A stretch of DNA of 64,000 nt, from NCBI GenBank assembly GCA_963662155.1, contig OY759261.1:1817227-1881226 (forward strand), read 5' to 3'. This DNA is from Lamellibrachia columna. Taxonomy: Eukaryota; Annelida; Polychaeta; Sabellida; Siboglinidae. Both the position numbers and the translations under genes were made by a program. Shown piece by piece: positions 61,130 to 64,000 of this stretch (the first letter of the stretch is position 1; each line of letters begins with the position of its first letter). Under the pieces are notes generated by a model. That model did not search any database. It saw only the letters and a list, made by a program, of their open reading frames with translations, and was not told the origin of the DNA.

Positions 61130-61812
61130 AAGCGACCAACTGAAGACAATGTTGGGTGAACCAATGAAAATCCATTTGAACGAAAACGTTGAAACTTGCA
61201 ATATTCGCCACTCGCTCCATTCCATTTGCATGGCGTGATGAAATCAAAGCAAATTTCAACCAAATGACAAGACAAGGCATTGTCAATCCATTAGGAGACG
61301 TTGCCACCAGATGGTGTTATCCGCTTGTGGTAGTAGAAAAACCAAGACGGGGCATACGTCTATGTGGACCTCACCCGTATCAATAGATTCGTTCGTCGAC
61401 CAATTCATCCTATGACAACACCGAAAGAGGCTGTCTACAACATCAACCCTGGCTCAAAATACGTCACGACAATTAACCCAAAACAAGGGTATTGGTAAAT
61501 ACCCCTAACACCTAAATGTAAATAACTCACGACTTTCTTGACTCCTTGGGGACACTCTCTGTCCTCAACCGGTGATGAATATTGCCGACTCGGCGACATA
61601 GCCATGGCCGGCTGAAGCAAAATCGAAAATGTCATGGATGACGTCATTGTGCACGACAAAACCTTTGAGCAGCACTTCGAAAGAATTCACTCAATGTTGC
61701 TCCGCTGTAGAGAGCACATCATTACACTTAACCCCAACAAGTTCATGTCCGCGGAGAATGAGGTAGATAACGTTGGCTTCACGATCATGGCAGAAGGCGT
61801 CAACACAGATCA
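61130..61812 (+). pseudogene. Reverse transcriptase, N-terminal and palm part
   Basis: In several frames: RDEIKANFNQMTRQGIVNPL, then VVVEKPRRGIRLC, then RRPIHPMTTPKEAVYNI, and VMDDVIVHDKTFEQHFERIH at 61,630 (the x-x-DD catalytic box in the form MDDV). Several frameshifts. Interrupted by the SINE at about 61,813. Confidence 0.82.
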
Positions 61813-61814
61813 GG

Positions 61815-61996
61815 AGCGTGGTCTAATGGTTAGAGCACCCTCCTATCGATCGAGAGGACGGTGGTTCGATTCCACCTCCGCCGTTCACCCCACTTTGCCC
61901 GTGTCTTTCGGAAGAGACACTAAAAGCCGTTGGTCCAAACTCCTGCATTAGCTCAAGATTGGGCTGTTTGGAATATAACTACTTGAGACTTGAGGA
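61815..61996 (+). mobile_element. tRNA-derived SINE inserted in the gypsy RT
   Basis: The head has an A box (TGGTCTAATGG, 61,819-61,829) and a B box (GGTTCGATTCC, 61,863-61,873) at tRNA-like spacing, so it carries an internal Pol III promoter. The body has GTGTCTTTCGGAAGAGACAC, and the end ACTTGAGACTTGAG. The tail matches the minus-strand fragment at 31,816-31,900. The head is not a functional tRNA: the acceptor stem is not closed. Confidence 0.8.
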
Positions 61997-62050
61997 GAAG
62001 CTGAAAGTAATACCCGAATTTCCTACACCAACCTGCTTGACATAATTGTT

Positions 62051-62832
62051 ATGGGTCTTATCAATCAGCTTGGTGACTTCACAACGAAGGTCAGTGCAAC
62101 TGCTGATCCATTGTCTGAGCTACTGAAGAGCAAGAACGAGTTCCGATGGATTGAAACACACGCCACAACCTTTCAAGTTACCAAGAACGCGTTTGTATAT
62201 GCGCCTACACTAGCGCACTTCGATCCAACAAAACCAACGACGCTACCTTACAGATGCATCGTGACGCAAAGGTATTGGCTATGCTCTCTTGCAACAACAT
62301 GCAGACAAATGGTGACAAATGGTGACTCATTCAATGCGGATCACGCTTTCTTACAGACACAGAAAGTGACCATGCCATGGTGGCAATACTGGCAGCCACT
62401 TGGGCAAGGAAGAAGTGCCGTATTCAACTACTCGGATTGCCCCATTTCGAGTTACTCGTCGATCACAAACCATTGGTGGAAATTCTTGATCGCCATCGCC
62501 TTGACGATATCGACAACACGCGTATTCAACGTCTCAAAGAAACGACGTCACTCTTCTCGTTTACGACACGCTGGACAAAGGGCAAAGATCATTGTTTCCC
62601 GGATGCTATGTCACGTGCACCTATTTCGGATCCACGGGATGATCAGGAAGTAGAAGAAGAAGAAGTAGAGCGCCGTGTTCACGCGGTCACCAGTAATTCA
62701 TCCAGAATGGTACACGAAGACGATCAAGTTGAGCAAGAGAACCTGTGTGACCCGAGACTTCATCGACTTCCAACAGAATGGTACATGAATACAATCAAGA
62801 CGAGCAAGAGCACCTGGGTGACCCGATACTAG
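62051..62832 (+). pseudogene. RT thumb/connection and RNase H part
   Basis: MGLINQLGDFTTKVSATADP and LSELLKSKNEFRWIETH follow the SINE, then PTLAHFDPTKPTTL, where RNase H begins. In another frame LLVDHKPLVEILDRHRLDDI and TRWTKGKDHCFPDAMSRAP at 62,450-62,620 are the RNase H end of Ty3-type pol. A ~70-bp stretch at 62,705-62,840 is tandemly duplicated (AATGGTACACGAAGACGATC and AATGGTACATGAATACAATC). Confidence 0.82.
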
Positions 62833-62835
62833 ATC

Positions 62836-63100
62836 GACTTCGAACAGTCGTGCTCTATTATAAAAATTACAAGGCTCTAATAGACAACGTCTAGAATGGC
62901 TTCCCATTTTCAAGAGACAAAGCTCACGCTAGTGTCACACCATTTTGGAACATCAGAACCGAGCTCTCTGTAGACGACGAGATAGTCCTATATGGACCTC
63001 GCATTATCGTGCCCAAGTCAGCTCAGCGTGAAGTCATAGCACGTCTTCACGACTCTCACCAAGAAACTGATAGAACGAAAATCCGGGCGCGGCAAAACGT
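62836..63100 (+). pseudogene. Integrase N-terminal part, truncated
   Basis: It reads VTPFWNIRTELSVDDEIVLY, then GPRIIVPKSAQREVIARLHD and SHQETDRTKIRARQNV. The R-x-x-L-S, RxIVP and LHDSHQ pattern precedes or includes the first His pair of the HHCC zinc finger. The catalytic core is missing because the sequence switches to antisense polymerase. Confidence 0.75.
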
Positions 63101-63104
63101 TAGC

Positions 63105-64000
63105 TTACACACCGCCAACCACGTGAGCTTTGTCGAGCTGATACAGATCTTTATTCTTCTCGTTGAAAAGCGTAAAGTAGATCTTCTCCTGAAGATCACT
63201 GAACAGGTAGAACAAGGTCGGATCAGGTACGTTGATGCCTTTCTTGAACATGTCTATGTCACGTTTCTGGTGGAAGGCAAACTGTATGTGAATAGCCTGC
63301 AGAAAGGGAACCACATCCCGATCGTTGTACCAGACGAGAAAGTCTCGCAAAGTCGTCGTACCTTTCTCAAGCCACGCCTCTTGGCAACTGGCGTAATCCT
63401 CGTCGAAAATACCCTAGTTCTACAATCGACTGAAGAAGGCCTCTTTCGGTGGAAGGTAGGCGTCGTCGAGCCTTCCCAAACACTCCATGTACTCGAAAAG
63501 GAAATGACCTTTCGTGACCCCGCATCCGTACGATTTCAGATACTTATCGTAGCTGAAACCCGGGGCTATGTAGTTGGTCATGTCTACGAATTTCAGCTGA
63601 TCCTTAGACAGACACTTCAACGTGTTGTTGCAGTTGATGACGAAAAAGGACCCGACACCATCTTTCTCTTCTTTCTCTTTGTCTTCTCCTTCTTTTTCCT
63701 CTGTCTTTGATGTGGACAGGAAGTAGGGTATGATGAACTGTTTGATGGCGTTCAGATCGTACTTACCCGAATTGAACCCTATGACGAGTAATGGATGCAT
63801 CCATCAATAAAATTGCCCCATCAGTGTTTTGTATGGATTGGTCGGTGGTCGCGACTCCTTTTCACTGGTGACATCACTATCCTCGGGTGATCATGCTACG
63901 TCATCATCCTTGGGTGATCATACAGCATGCTCCCGTTCGTCCAGGTCCGGTTGTGCTTCTGTGAGTTGTTCCAACACATTCTCGTAAGATTCTTTGATCT
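63105..64000 (-). pseudogene. Protein-primed family B DNA polymerase fragment (Polinton/Maverick-like)
   Basis: From the window edge inward: YENVLEQLTEAQPDLDEREH, stops at about 63,926, then LLVIGFNSGKYDLNAIKQFI (exonuclease motif with Asn and Asp), VDMTNYIAPGFSYDKYLKSY, CGVTKGHFLFEYMECLGRLD, and after a frameshift near 63,415 DYASCQEAWLEKG and VWYNDRDVVPFLQAIHIQFA. These are conserved segments of the DNA_pol_B_2 family carried by Polinton/Maverick elements. The polymerase palm lies beyond the junction and is absent. An acidic-basic run TEEKEGEDKEKEEKDG interrupts the domain near 63,690. It is a dead fragment. Confidence 0.78.

Larger units (their letters stand above)
59458..63100 (+). mobile_element. 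Ty3/gypsy LTR retrotransposon, internal region, decayed
   Basis: Order gag, zinc knuckle, protease, RT, RNase H, integrase N-terminus is that of Ty3/gypsy. Several frameshifts and stops, an internal SINE and a missing 3' half of integrase show it is inactive. It ends where an antisense DNA polymerase fragment begins (about 63,100). Confidence 0.88.

Noticed and set aside
61815..61890. Functional tRNA gene
   Set aside because: A and B boxes are present but the acceptor stem does not pair and a SINE body follows.
63009..63710. Plus-strand 233-codon frame over the polymerase region
   Set aside because: It is the antisense of recognisable family B polymerase coding sequence; only its first 30 codons (integrase) are meaningful.

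Overview
The window is animal-type nuclear DNA, most likely from a non-vertebrate metazoan. The reasons are small spliced exons with GT-AG borders, extracellular AMOP, EGF-like and cysteine-rich modules bounded by phase-1 introns, CR1/L2-like LINE remnants, a Ty3/gypsy element, a tRNA-derived SINE, a Polinton-like polymerase fragment, and very long (TAG)n and (TA)n tracts. I cannot fix the phylum from sequence alone.

Region 1 (1-31,398) is the main feature. It is a higher-order tandem array with a period of about 2,355 bp, already under way at the left edge of the window. Each period carries three different 90-bp plus-strand exons (types A, B and C), each with a TTTTAG acceptor and a GTAAG donor. 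Every exon starts with two bases and ends with one base of a split GCA (Ala) codon, so all are phase 1-1, and each adds a 30-residue unit with six cysteines of the furin-like/growth-factor-receptor type. I count 38 complete exons (13 A, 13 B, 12 C) and one truncated B exon at 30,863. The introns (about 540-990 bp) are almost entirely TAG/GTA/AAT trinucleotide sequence. The long open frames in them are poly-Val, poly-Ser, poly-Leu or poly-Thr artefacts.

Region 2 (30,928-38,960) leaves the array. The last B exon breaks into a sequence that recurs exactly 3,020 bp downstream. Between the two copies lie a SINE tail, a LINE 3' end and a 49-bp minisatellite. Two plus-strand exons (35,255-35,517 and 37,370-37,580) together encode an AMOP domain. 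The AMOP pair enters in phase 1 and leaves in phase 1, so it fits the array exons, and one large secreted or surface gene (Cys-rich repeats, then AMOP, then possibly an EGF-like module near 44,129) is a reasonable but unproven model.

Region 3 (38,967-48,200) is a nest of insertions: an 88-bp minisatellite that appears to be amplified coding sequence of a repetitive invertebrate protein family, degraded copies of that family on both strands, a gag-like ORF with 10-residue repeats, an intact SGNH-hydrolase-like ORF carrying an internal 26-bp minisatellite, and a GGCCC-rich element that is probably a non-autonomous DNA transposon.

Region 4 (48,200-58,800) holds dispersed repeats, four LINE pieces, (TA)n blocks, and a 54-bp minisatellite open in several frames; its substitution pattern favours one minus-strand frame (GYDVTPCSSYPDAGQHPG repeated).

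Region 5 (59,458-64,000) is a decayed Ty3/gypsy element interrupted by a tRNA-derived SINE. It stops abruptly against an antisense fragment of a Polinton-type, protein-primed family B DNA polymerase that runs to the window edge.
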